Source of the DNA: UBA2882 sp964619485
Lineage (GTDB): Bacteria; Bacillota; Clostridia; Lachnospirales; Lachnospiraceae
Length of the DNA stretch: 32,036 nt
Assembly (NCBI GenBank): GCA_964619485.1
Contig: CAZUCI010000031.1
Span: 1-32,036 of the forward strand
Direction of reading: 5' to 3'
Within the stretch, counting starts at the first letter, position 1; every line of letters starts with the position of its first letter. Positions 7,995 to 14,716 of the stretch are shown here, one piece after another. A program made the position numbers and the translations under genes. The notes beneath the pieces are model-generated. The model worked only from the letters and a program-made list of their open reading frames with translations, did not search any database and was not told where the DNA came from.

Positions 7995-9308
7995 ATGGAA
8001 GAAAAAATGAGACAAAATGAATTAATGGAAAACGAGAAAGAAAAGGTTCTTTTGGCAGGATTAGACCTCAGTGATGGGAGAGATTTTCCCCACTCGATGG
8101 AAGAACTGGAGCAGTTGGCAGATGCCTGTGATATGGAGGTTGTGGGAGTTGTGACGCAGAAGCTGCCACAGCAGAATAAAGCTTTTTACATGGGAAGTGG
8201 AAAGGTGGAAGAAATCAGGGAGCTTGTGGGAGAGACGGAGGCCGACCTGGTGATTTTTGACAGTGCGCTTTCACCAATTCAGCTTCGCAACCTTCAAGAC
8301 GCAGTGCAGACGGCTGTGATGGATAGAACCACACTGATTTTGGAGATTTTTTCCAAGAGAGCAAGGACTCGAGAGGCAAAATTGCAGGTGGAGGTGGCAA
8401 GATTACAATATATGCTGCCACGTCTGGTTGGCTTACATGATGCCTTGAGCAGACAGGGCGGCGGCAGCGGTTCCATGAGTAACAAGGGAGCAGGTGAGAA
8501 AAAGCTTGAGCTGGATCGGAGACATATTGAGGGACGCCTTGCCACGTATCGAAGAGAGCTTACGCAGGTAGAAAAGGATCGGGAAACCCAGAGAAAAGCC
8601 CGAATGAGAGGAACACTTCCGATGGTCAGTCTGGTGGGCTATACCAATGCAGGGAAATCTTCGGTTATGAATGCCCTGGTGGAACGCTCCAAAGAGGATG
8701 AGGAGAAGAAGGTGCTGGAAAAGGATATGCTTTTTGCAACGCTTGAAACGACTGTCCGTAAAATTACCTCCGAGGATGGAAAAAGCTTTCTTTTATCTGA
8801 TACCGTAGGCTTTATTGATGAGCTTCCGCATAATCTTGTCAAGGCATTCCGTTCTACCCTGGAGGAGGCAAAAAATGCAGATTTACTTTTGCAGGTGGTA
8901 GATGCTTCAGATCCCTATTACAGAGAGCATATGGAGGTCACCAAAAAGACCTTAAAGGAATTGGAAGTAACAGATATTCCCATGATTCGTGTTTTTAACA
9001 AAATGGATTTAAAGGCGGAACAAATTCCGGATGCAGATTATCCAAAGAGAGTAGAGGATTCCATTTTTATTGCTGCCGGCAAAGGAATTGGAATCGAGGA
9101 ATTAATTGCCTTAATCGAAGAAAAGCTTTTTGGCGGCAGGCAAAGGTGCAGCCTCTTAATTCCGTATACAGATGGAGGAGTGCATTCTATTTTGGTTGAG
9201 AAGGCTGAAATTCTGGTGGATGAATATCGTGAGGATGGCATTTATGTAGAAGCATATCTTGATGAAACGCTGGCTGGACGCTACAGAAAATATATTTTGG
9301 AAGATTGA
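7995..9308 (+). CDS. hflX: Ribosome-associated GTPase HflX
   Basis: A 437-residue HflX GTPase, which splits stalled or hibernating ribosomes. The N-terminal HflX domain includes GSGKVEEI. The middle contains a glycine-rich loop and helical linker (G-G-G-S-G-S-M-S-N-K-G-A-G-E near residues 153-166). The G domain has G1 GYTNAGKSS at 215-223, G3 DTVGF at 269-273 and G4 NKMD. The C-terminal extension is present. The start at 7995 follows AAGGAATAATAA; an in-frame ATG at codon 5 is an alternative. A six-unit 18-bp tandem repeat begins 22 bp after the stop. Confidence 0.94.
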   Translation: MEEKMRQNELMENEKEKVLLAGLDLSDGRDFPHSMEELEQLADACDMEVVGVVTQKLPQQNKAFYMGSGKVEEIRELVGETEADLVIFDSALSPIQLRNLQDAVQTAVMDRTTLILEIFSKRARTREAKLQVEVARLQYMLPRLVGLHDALSRQGGGSGSMSNKGAGEKKLELDRRHIEGRLATYRRELTQVEKDRETQRKARMRGTLPMVSLVGYTNAGKSSVMNALVERSKEDEEKKVLEKDMLFATLETTVRKITSEDGKSFLLSDTVGFIDELPHNLVKAFRSTLEEAKNADLLLQVVDASDPYYREHMEVTKKTLKELEVTDIPMIRVFNKMDLKAEQIPDADYPKRVEDSIFIAAGKGIGIEELIALIEEKLFGGRQRCSLLIPYTDGGVHSILVEKAEILVDEYREDGIYVEAYLDETLAGRYRKYILED

Positions 9309-9330
9309 TACAAATAGATATTTTAATAGG

Positions 9331-9438
9331 GATGCAAATACTAATCAAGATGCAAATACTAATCGAGATGAAAATATTAATTGAGAAGTAAATACTAATC
9401 GAGATGAAAATATTAATCGAGATGCAAATACAAATTGA
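9331..9438 (+). repeat. Six 18-bp tandem repeats
   Basis: Six back-to-back units begin at 9331, 9349, 9367, 9385, 9403 and 9421. The consensus is GATGCAAATACTAATCGA, with one to six differences per unit. The array fills the gap between hflX and the exodeoxyribonuclease gene. In one frame it would read as D-A-N-T-N-R repeats, but stops occur inside, so it is not coding. Confidence 0.85.
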
Positions 9439-9503
9439 AAAAGGAAAGTGGGCATCAGGACGTTATTTTCCAAGAACACTGTCCGGTGCCGGGAGGTAAG
9501 CGT

Positions 9504-10256
9504 ATGAAAATGGTATCCTGGAATGTCAACGGGCTGCGCGCTTGTGTGGGCAAAGGATTTTTAGATGTGGTAAAAGAACTGGATGCGGACATTTTCTGCA
9601 TTCAGGAAACAAAAATGCAGGAGGGCCAGCTGGCACTGGAGCTGCCCGATTATCATCAGTATTACAATTATGCTGAGAAAAAGGGATATTCTGGTACCGC
9701 AATTCTGTCAAAGAAGGAACCCATATCTGTAGCCTATGGAATTGGTGTGGACGAGCATGATCATGAAGGCCGGGTAATCACTTTGGAATTTGAAGATTAC
9801 TATTTTATTACCGTTTACACTCCAAATTCTCAAAATGAGTTGGCGAGACTTTCTTATCGAATGGAGTGGGAAGCAGCTTTTTTAGCTTATCTGAAGAAGC
9901 TTGAAGAGAGTAAACCGGTTATTTTCTGTGGCGATCTGAATGTGGCACATAAAGAAATTGACCTGAAAAATCCAAAGACTAACCGCAAGAATGCCGGGTT
10001 TACAGATGAGGAAAGGAATGCCTTTTCCAATCTGCTGTCCCATGGATTTATTGATACATTTCGTTACTTTTATCCGGACATGGAAAATATTTATTCCTGG
10101 TGGTCCTATCGTTTCAGTGCCAGAGCAAAAAACGCCGGATGGCGTATCGACTATTTTGTGGTATCAGAAGCATTGAAGGATCAACTGGAGGATGCAAAGA
10201 TTCATACACAGATTCTGGGGTCGGATCATTGCCCGGTGGAGCTGGATTTGAATTGA
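9504..10256 (+). CDS. Exodeoxyribonuclease III / AP endonuclease
   Basis: A 250-residue ExoIII-type enzyme that cuts DNA 5' to abasic sites and degrades 3' ends. It shows the family motifs WNVNGLRA near the N-terminus, IQETKMQ (metal-binding Glu), Y-T-P-N-S, GDLNVAH, R-I-D-Y, and the final G-S-D-H-C-P-V (catalytic Asp-His). The ATG at 9504 follows GGGAGG and gives the usual length; an upstream in-frame TTG would overlap the repeat array and lacks a good ribosome site. In other Firmicutes the gene is called exoA or xth. Its mRNA 5' region probably includes the 18-bp repeat array. Confidence 0.93.
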   Translation: MKMVSWNVNGLRACVGKGFLDVVKELDADIFCIQETKMQEGQLALELPDYHQYYNYAEKKGYSGTAILSKKEPISVAYGIGVDEHDHEGRVITLEFEDYYFITVYTPNSQNELARLSYRMEWEAAFLAYLKKLEESKPVIFCGDLNVAHKEIDLKNPKTNRKNAGFTDEERNAFSNLLSHGFIDTFRYFYPDMENIYSWWSYRFSARAKNAGWRIDYFVVSEALKDQLEDAKIHTQILGSDHCPVELDLN

Positions 10257-10323
10257 AATTTTGCGGGAAGCTTGAATGGGCGAAGCTGTGGAGTTGACTT
10301 GTCGAGAGCGGAAATGCCGATGG

Positions 10324-10486
10324 GCTGATGCCAGAGGACTGAACTGATGGATGCAAGGTGCTGAGGTAATGCAGAGGGCTGAACTGATGGATGCAAGGTG
10401 CTGAATTGATGGATGCAAGGCGCTGAACTGATGGATGCAAGGTGCTGAACTGATGGATACAAGGCGCTGAACTGATGCAAAGGGCA
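10324..10486 (+). repeat. 22-bp tandem repeat array
   Basis: Regular units begin at 10378, 10400, 10422, 10444 and 10466 (the last truncated). An earlier unit sits at 10338-10359, and degenerate pieces lie at 10324-10337 and 10360-10377. Each regular unit starts with GCTGAACTGATGG and ends with ATGCAAGG plus T or C. The period is not a multiple of three, and the array sits just after the exodeoxyribonuclease stop. Confidence 0.85.
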
Positions 10487-10574
10487 AAAATTGGTGTATA
10501 CAAGATTTTGCATGTGTTTTTTAGCTCTATTAGCATGTTTTTTCTAAGAAAACATAGATTTCAGGGCAAAAGTA

Positions 10575-10608
10575 CATGCAATTATGAGTAGACCTTGAAT
10601 TTTGCATG
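10575..10608. repeat. 34-nt inverted-repeat element, copy 1
   Basis: CATGCAA at 10575-10581 and its exact reverse complement TTGCATG at 10602-10608 bound a 20-nt interior. The interior matches that of copy 3 at many positions, starting TTAT and ending TTGAATT before the right arm. Confidence 0.7.
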
Positions 10609-10627
10609 CTCCTCTGTAACAAAAATG

Positions 10628-10661
10628 CATGCAAATTTCAAAAGAATAAAAAAATTGCATG
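10628..10661. repeat. 34-nt inverted-repeat element, copy 2
   Basis: CATGCAA at 10628-10634 and TTGCATG at 10655-10661 enclose exactly 20 nt. The interior is A/T-rich and differs from copies 1 and 3, but extends the pairing by a few A-T pairs. Confidence 0.7.
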
Positions 10662-10764
10662 TTCGGAGCTGGGACAACGACATGGAGATATGCCTGAAAA
10701 GGCTGAAAACAGCGTAAAACAGCTTGAAACGGAGCATATGGAACGAAAATGCAACGACAAGGTA

Positions 10765-10798
10765 CATGCAATTATAAATAAATTGGAAATTTTGCATG
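10765..10798. repeat. 34-nt inverted-repeat element, copy 3
   Basis: CATGCAA at 10765-10771 and TTGCATG at 10792-10798 enclose exactly 20 nt. The left half (CATGCAATTAT) and the right half (ATTTTGCATG) match copy 1. A possible fourth, decayed copy ends with TTGCATG at 10508-10514 and keeps only GCAA of the left arm at its expected place. Confidence 0.7.
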
Positions 10799-10905
10799 TA
10801 TATTTGAAGTTTGCCTGTTTTAATATTGATAAATAAAGCGTTATGTAAACCGATTGGACGTGGGAGATGATATTACAGTTCCTACAGAAAAAAAGAAGAG
10901 ATATA

Positions 10906-10942
10906 TTGGACGTCAGCGAGATTATAATCTTCTGGCGTCCAA
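10906..10942. repeat. GGACG/CGTCC hairpin, first
   Basis: TTGGACGTCAG (10906-10916) pairs with CTGGCGTCCAA (10932-10942) with one G-U pair. Inside lies a perfect 12-bp palindrome AGATTATAATCT at 10919-10930. No T-run follows on either strand, so a terminator is unlikely. Confidence 0.7.
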
Positions 10943-10996
10943 AAACCATGTAAAATCAGTTGATTTTCAATTATGTAAACAACTTATGTAACCCAT

Positions 10997-11036
10997 TTTG
11001 GACGAAGAGAAGATAAAAGACTCCCTGACGTCCAAA
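10997..11036. repeat. GGACG/CGTCC hairpin, second
   Basis: TTTGGACG (10997-11004) and CGTCCAAA (11029-11036) are exact inverted repeats with a 24-nt interior. It is preceded by TTATGTAACCCATT. A similar TTATGTAAACCGATTGGACG lies at 10841-10860, which looks like the left end of a third, decayed copy. Confidence 0.65.
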
Positions 11037-11163
11037 GTACATTTTACAGGGCTCTTAAAAGCATTGAAATAGAAAAATCAGATATCTTGAAATCAGCTTG
11101 AAGAGTTTTAAATTATTTTATAAAAATTTAGCAACTATCAAAGGTAACAAACGAGGACAAGTG

Positions 11164-11172
11164 TGATATAAT
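11164..11172 (+). promoter_or_regulatory. Extended -10 promoter of the G3E GTPase operon
   Basis: TGATATAAT supplies a perfect TATAAT at 11167-11172 with an upstream TG. The -35 region at 11144-11149 is poor, as is common when the -10 is extended. It lies 59 bp upstream of the first G3E gene. Confidence 0.6.
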
Positions 11173-11231
11173 ATTTAGCTAAGAGTGAAGATAAGAGGCA
11201 GAGTAATTGCCAAAAGGAAAGGTGATTAAAA

Positions 11232-12248
11232 ATGACAAAAATCGATATTGTATCTGGTTTTCTGGGTGCTGGTAAAACAACATTAATCAAAAAATTATTA
11301 AAGGAAGCACTGAAGGATGAGCAGGTCGTTTTAATTGAGAATGAATTTGGAGAAATTGGTATTGATGGAGGCTTCTTAAAGGATTCCGGTATCGAGATTA
11401 CGGAGATGAATTCCGGCTGCATCTGTTGTTCCTTAGTTGGTGATTTTGGAACAGCGTTAAAAGAGGTTTTAGACAAATATCATCCGGACCGTATTCTAAT
11501 AGAGCCATCAGGCGTGGGCAAATTATCAGATGTTATGCGTGCTGTAGAAGGAGCAACAGCCTGTGAGGGTGTTCATTTGAACAGTGCAGTTGCAGTAGTA
11601 GATGCAAAAAAATGTAAGGCTTATTTAAAGAACTTTGGTGAGTTCTTTGAAAATCAGATTGAACATGCAGGTACCATTATTCTGAGCCGTACCGGAGAAA
11701 TGAGTGAAGAAAAAATCAATGCAACTGTTGCACTGGTACGTGAGCATAATGCAAAAGCATCCATTATTACAACGCCATGGGATAAGTTAGAGGGTATTAA
11801 AATTTTGGAGGCCATCGAGGATGCCAAGGATTTAGAGGCAGAATTGATGAAAGAAGTTCTTGAGGCACATGAGCATGAACATCATCATGACCATGACCAC
11901 GAAGACCATGAGCATGACGAGAATTGCACCTGCGGCTGTCATGACCATGATCACCATCACCATCATCATGCAGATGAGGTCTTTACAAGTGTGGGAATTG
12001 AGACCTCTTCCAAATTTACCAAGGAAGAAGTCCAGAAATGCCTGGATGCTTTGGAGGATGAAGAGAAGTATGGCATGGTTTTGAGGGCAAAAGGAATGCT
12101 TCCAACAGATGGTGATTTGTTTATTCATTTTGATCACGTTCCGGGAGAGAGCGAAATTCGTGACGGAGGCGCAGAATATACAGGAAAAATCTGTGTTATC
12201 GGTTCTGCCCTGAAAGAAGAAAACATTAAAGCATTATTCACCAAATAG
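11232..12248 (+). CDS. G3E (CobW/YjiA-type) metallochaperone GTPase with histidine-rich segment
   Basis: A 338-residue COG0523-type GTPase. It has Walker A GFLGAGKTT at 9-17, ENEFGE at 36-41, the metal-binding GCICC at 62-66, and a switch region E-P-S-G-V-G near 91-96. The usual N-K-x-D appears as L-S-R-T near 151-154. Residues 213-246 form a metal-binding stretch rich in His with C-T-C-G-C in its middle. The C-terminal CobW domain follows. Such proteins use GTP to deliver zinc, cobalt or nickel to client enzymes. The start follows AAAGGTG. It is transcribed with the next two genes. Which metal is handled cannot be read from the sequence; no B12 or nitrile hydratase genes lie nearby. Confidence 0.9.
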   Translation: MTKIDIVSGFLGAGKTTLIKKLLKEALKDEQVVLIENEFGEIGIDGGFLKDSGIEITEMNSGCICCSLVGDFGTALKEVLDKYHPDRILIEPSGVGKLSDVMRAVEGATACEGVHLNSAVAVVDAKKCKAYLKNFGEFFENQIEHAGTIILSRTGEMSEEKINATVALVREHNAKASIITTPWDKLEGIKILEAIEDAKDLEAELMKEVLEAHEHEHHHDHDHEDHEHDENCTCGCHDHDHHHHHHADEVFTSVGIETSSKFTKEEVQKCLDALEDEEKYGMVLRAKGMLPTDGDLFIHFDHVPGESEIRDGGAEYTGKICVIGSALKEENIKALFTK

Positions 12249-12268
12249 AATAGAAAAGAGGATAAATT

Positions 12269-13201
12269 ATGATCCCCGTTTATGTGATTAACGGTTTTTT
12301 AGATAGCGGAAAAACAGAATTTATTACTTATACAATTGGCCAGCCATATTTTCAGATACGCCAGACAACGCTTCTAATTGTCTGTGAAGAAGGCGAAAAT
12401 GAATATGACGAAAAGCTTTTGAAAAAGAGCAAAACCGTAATGGAGGTCATGGAGGATGAGGAGGATTTTACTTCTCAGAATCTGATCGCATTGGAGAAAA
12501 AGTATAAGCCAGGCAGAATTGTTATAGAGTTCAATGGCATGTGGAATGTGAAAAACATGAAGTTCCCATGGCATTGGAAAATGGAACAGCAGATTACCAT
12601 GATTAACGGTTCGACATTTGCAACTTATTTTACCAACATGAAATCTCTGGTAGCAGAGCAAATTAGAAATTCTGAATTAATCATCATGAACCGCTGTGAT
12701 GGAATGGAAGAAAAAATTGCCGGATATAAGAGAAATATAATGGCATTGAATCAAAACGCAGAGATAATTTTTGAGGATTCCCAGGGAGAGATGAATGTGA
12801 CACTTGAGGAGGATCTTCCGTATGATTTGAATGCTGATCCAATTGTTCTGGATGATCAGGGCTATGGCTTCTGGTATCTTGACGCACTGGATAATCTGAG
12901 CAGATATAATGGGAAGACCATTGTGTATACAGCGATGGTGCTTCATCCACCCAAATTTCCAAAGGGATATTTTGTTCCGGGAAGAATGGCTATGACCTGC
13001 TGTGCTGAGGATATGGCGTTCCTGGGTTATGCATGTAAGTATGACAAGGCTGAGGAGCTGGAGCAAAAATCCTGGATTAAGGTAACTGCTAAGGTAGCGG
13101 TGGAATATTTTGAAGATTATGGAAAAGAAGGCCCGGTTTTACATGCAGTCAGTGTGGAACCAACTAAAAAGCCAAAAGATGAAGTGATTTCCTTTGTATA
13201 G
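12269..13201 (+). CDS. Second G3E-like GTPase lacking the CxCC metal motif
   Basis: A 310-residue relative of the CobW family beginning MIPVYVINGF. Its Walker A is GFLDSGKTEF at 9-18. The ENEFGE position reads C-E-E-G-E-N-E-Y-D-E (39-48), and G4 is NRCDG at 141-145. There is no GCICC motif and no His-rich loop, although single cysteines remain (C39, and paired C-C near residue 248). It starts 20 bp after the first G3E gene with GAGGATAAATT as ribosome site. A paired role, for example as partner or regulator of the canonical chaperone, is inferred from adjacency. Its client is unknown. Confidence 0.75.
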   Translation: MIPVYVINGFLDSGKTEFITYTIGQPYFQIRQTTLLIVCEEGENEYDEKLLKKSKTVMEVMEDEEDFTSQNLIALEKKYKPGRIVIEFNGMWNVKNMKFPWHWKMEQQITMINGSTFATYFTNMKSLVAEQIRNSELIIMNRCDGMEEKIAGYKRNIMALNQNAEIIFEDSQGEMNVTLEEDLPYDLNADPIVLDDQGYGFWYLDALDNLSRYNGKTIVYTAMVLHPPKFPKGYFVPGRMAMTCCAEDMAFLGYACKYDKAEELEQKSWIKVTAKVAVEYFEDYGKEGPVLHAVSVEPTKKPKDEVISFV

Positions 13202-13228
13202 GACTGACCGTAAAAAAGTGGGGGATTT

Positions 13229-14638
13229 ATGGCCGAATATTCATTTGAAGAATTTATAAAAATATGTGACGAAGTGGGAGATATTCTGACAGGGGCAGAC
13301 ATCTGGAAAGCCGGGTGTAAGCCTCTCAATGTCAGAGAAAGCTTCCATTTTGAATTGTTGAAGTTTGCAGTCTTTCTGGCAACAGCGGATGGACGCATTA
13401 CAGATGGCGAGACAGCTGAGATATGTAAAAAACTACATGTTTCTCCTACAACCAAGGATCTGGAGATGCTGAAATACAGGGAAAAGCTGGATGCTTCTTT
13501 TTTAGCACAAACACCGTCCTCGGTGAAGTATGCTGTGTTAGCCGATGCTGACCGAAAAATAAAAAACGATATGTTTTATCATCAGAAGGCACAGATGTTT
13601 GTGGATGCGTTTCGAGCGTTTGGGTGCGAATTTGTTGCAATGTACGAAGGCAGTGTCAATGAACAGGCGGTGAAGGCTTATACAGACTATATGAAATTTC
13701 TGGATGATTTTTTGAAAGAGTTTGGGGTTGCTTACTTTGAGACCGAAAAGAAATTTCGGGTAAAAATTGAAAAAAAGGAGCCTGAACAAAGCGAAGAAGA
13801 AAAAAAGGATCAGCAGGAAGAACTGGAGAAGAAGCTTCAGGAATTTATGGATATGGTAGGCCTTGCTTCTGTCAAGAAAGAAGTAAACAGTCTTGTTAAT
13901 TTAATCAGAATTCAGAAAATCAGAGAAGCTCAGGGCTTGAAAAATACTGCTGTTTCCAAGCATATGGTGTTCAGCGGTAACCCCGGAACCGGAAAAACCA
14001 CGGTTGCAAGGATTCTTGCCGATATCTATAAGAATCTGGGAGTTCTCAGTAAAGGACAGTTAGTTGAGGTTGACCGTTCTGGGTTAGTGAAGGGTTACCT
14101 TGGACAGACAGCTACCAAGGTGAGAGAAGTTGTGGAAGAAGCTATGGGTGGCATTCTGTTTATCGATGAGGCCTACACACTGACAGTTGGAAAGAGCGAT
14201 GGTGATTTTGGACAGGAAGCTGTGGATACACTGTTGAAAGCGATGGAGGATCACAGAGATGATCTGATAGTGATAGTGGCCGGATATCCGGATTTAATGA
14301 AACAGTTTCTGGAGTCTAATCCCGGGCTGAAGTCCAGGTTTAATAAATTTATCTTTTTCGAGGATTACACTGTGGAGGAACAGCTTGAAATTCTGGAGAG
14401 CATGTGTAAAAAGCAGGAGTATAAGCTCAGCGGGGAAGCTAAAAGCTTTGTGGCAGATTATTTTGCCAGGAGAATGATGCAGATGCCGGAGAATTTTGCC
14501 AATGCCAGAGATGTGAGAAATTTTCTTGAGCAGGCAATCACCAACCAGGCGACAAGGCTGATTCAGGTGACAAATCCAACGAGAGAACAGCTTTTGACCA
14601 TTGAACCGGTGGATCTTGAATCCATTGCCCTGGAATAG
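13229..14638 (+). CDS. TerB-like plus CbxX/SpoVK-type AAA+ ATPase
   Basis: A 469-residue fusion. The N-terminal part (about residues 40-80) resembles a TerB/DnaJ-partner fold with T-A-D-G-R-I-T-D-G-E-T-A-E. A charged linker follows near 185-205 (K-K-E-P-E-Q-S-E-E-E-K-K). The AAA+ module belongs to the CbbX/SpoVK class: Walker A GNPGTGKTT near 250-258, Walker B ILFIDEAY near 309-316, sensor-1 VIVAGY, and arginine-finger candidate LKSRF. CbbX relatives remodel enzymes (Rubisco in phototrophs), and SpoVK acts in sporulation. Here it follows two G3E GTPases by 27 bp, so remodelling of a metalloenzyme is a reasonable inference. The start follows GTGGGGG. Confidence 0.82.
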   Translation: MAEYSFEEFIKICDEVGDILTGADIWKAGCKPLNVRESFHFELLKFAVFLATADGRITDGETAEICKKLHVSPTTKDLEMLKYREKLDASFLAQTPSSVKYAVLADADRKIKNDMFYHQKAQMFVDAFRAFGCEFVAMYEGSVNEQAVKAYTDYMKFLDDFLKEFGVAYFETEKKFRVKIEKKEPEQSEEEKKDQQEELEKKLQEFMDMVGLASVKKEVNSLVNLIRIQKIREAQGLKNTAVSKHMVFSGNPGTGKTTVARILADIYKNLGVLSKGQLVEVDRSGLVKGYLGQTATKVREVVEEAMGGILFIDEAYTLTVGKSDGDFGQEAVDTLLKAMEDHRDDLIVIVAGYPDLMKQFLESNPGLKSRFNKFIFFEDYTVEEQLEILESMCKKQEYKLSGEAKSFVADYFARRMMQMPENFANARDVRNFLEQAITNQATRLIQVTNPTREQLLTIEPVDLESIALE

Positions 14639-14640
14639 AG

Positions 14641-14700
14641 CATATGAAATAAAAACATAAGAAGCAAAATCATAAGAGACAACAACATAAGAAACAAAAG
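14641..14700 (+). repeat. Four 15-bp tandem repeats
   Basis: Units begin at 14641, 14656, 14671 and 14686. Each starts CATAAGA (CATATGA in the first) and continues with an A/C-rich stretch. They fill the gap between the AAA+ gene stop and the AGGAGG of the hydrogenase gene. Confidence 0.75.
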
Positions 14701-14716
14701 ACAGGAGGAAAAATAA

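Larger units (their letters stand above)
10257..11180. other. Gene-free, repeat-rich intergenic region of about 0.9 kb
   Basis: No frame on either strand has a ribosome site or protein-like composition. The apparent minus-strand frames up to 140 codons are products of the 22-bp repeat, which leaves all frames open. The region holds a 22-bp tandem array, a set of 34-nt inverted-repeat elements and two GGACG/CGTCC hairpins, listed separately. The last 60 bases hold the promoter of the next gene. Confidence 0.75.

Noticed and set aside
9331..10486. CRISPR array
   Set aside because: The repeats are directly adjacent with no unique spacers and no cas genes nearby.
10114..10536. Minus-strand open frames up to 140 codons with H-P-S-V-Q/C-I-H-Q-F repeats
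   Set aside because: They are translations of the 22-bp tandem repeat, which leaves all frames open; they overlap the exonuclease gene and lack ribosome sites.
10606..10836. 76-codon plus-strand frame in the repeat region
   Set aside because: It is made of the inverted-repeat elements and has no ribosome site or recognisable domain.
11832..12137. Minus-strand frame rich in Met and Val opposite the His-rich segment
   Set aside because: It is the complement of CAT/GAC codons in the G3E gene.
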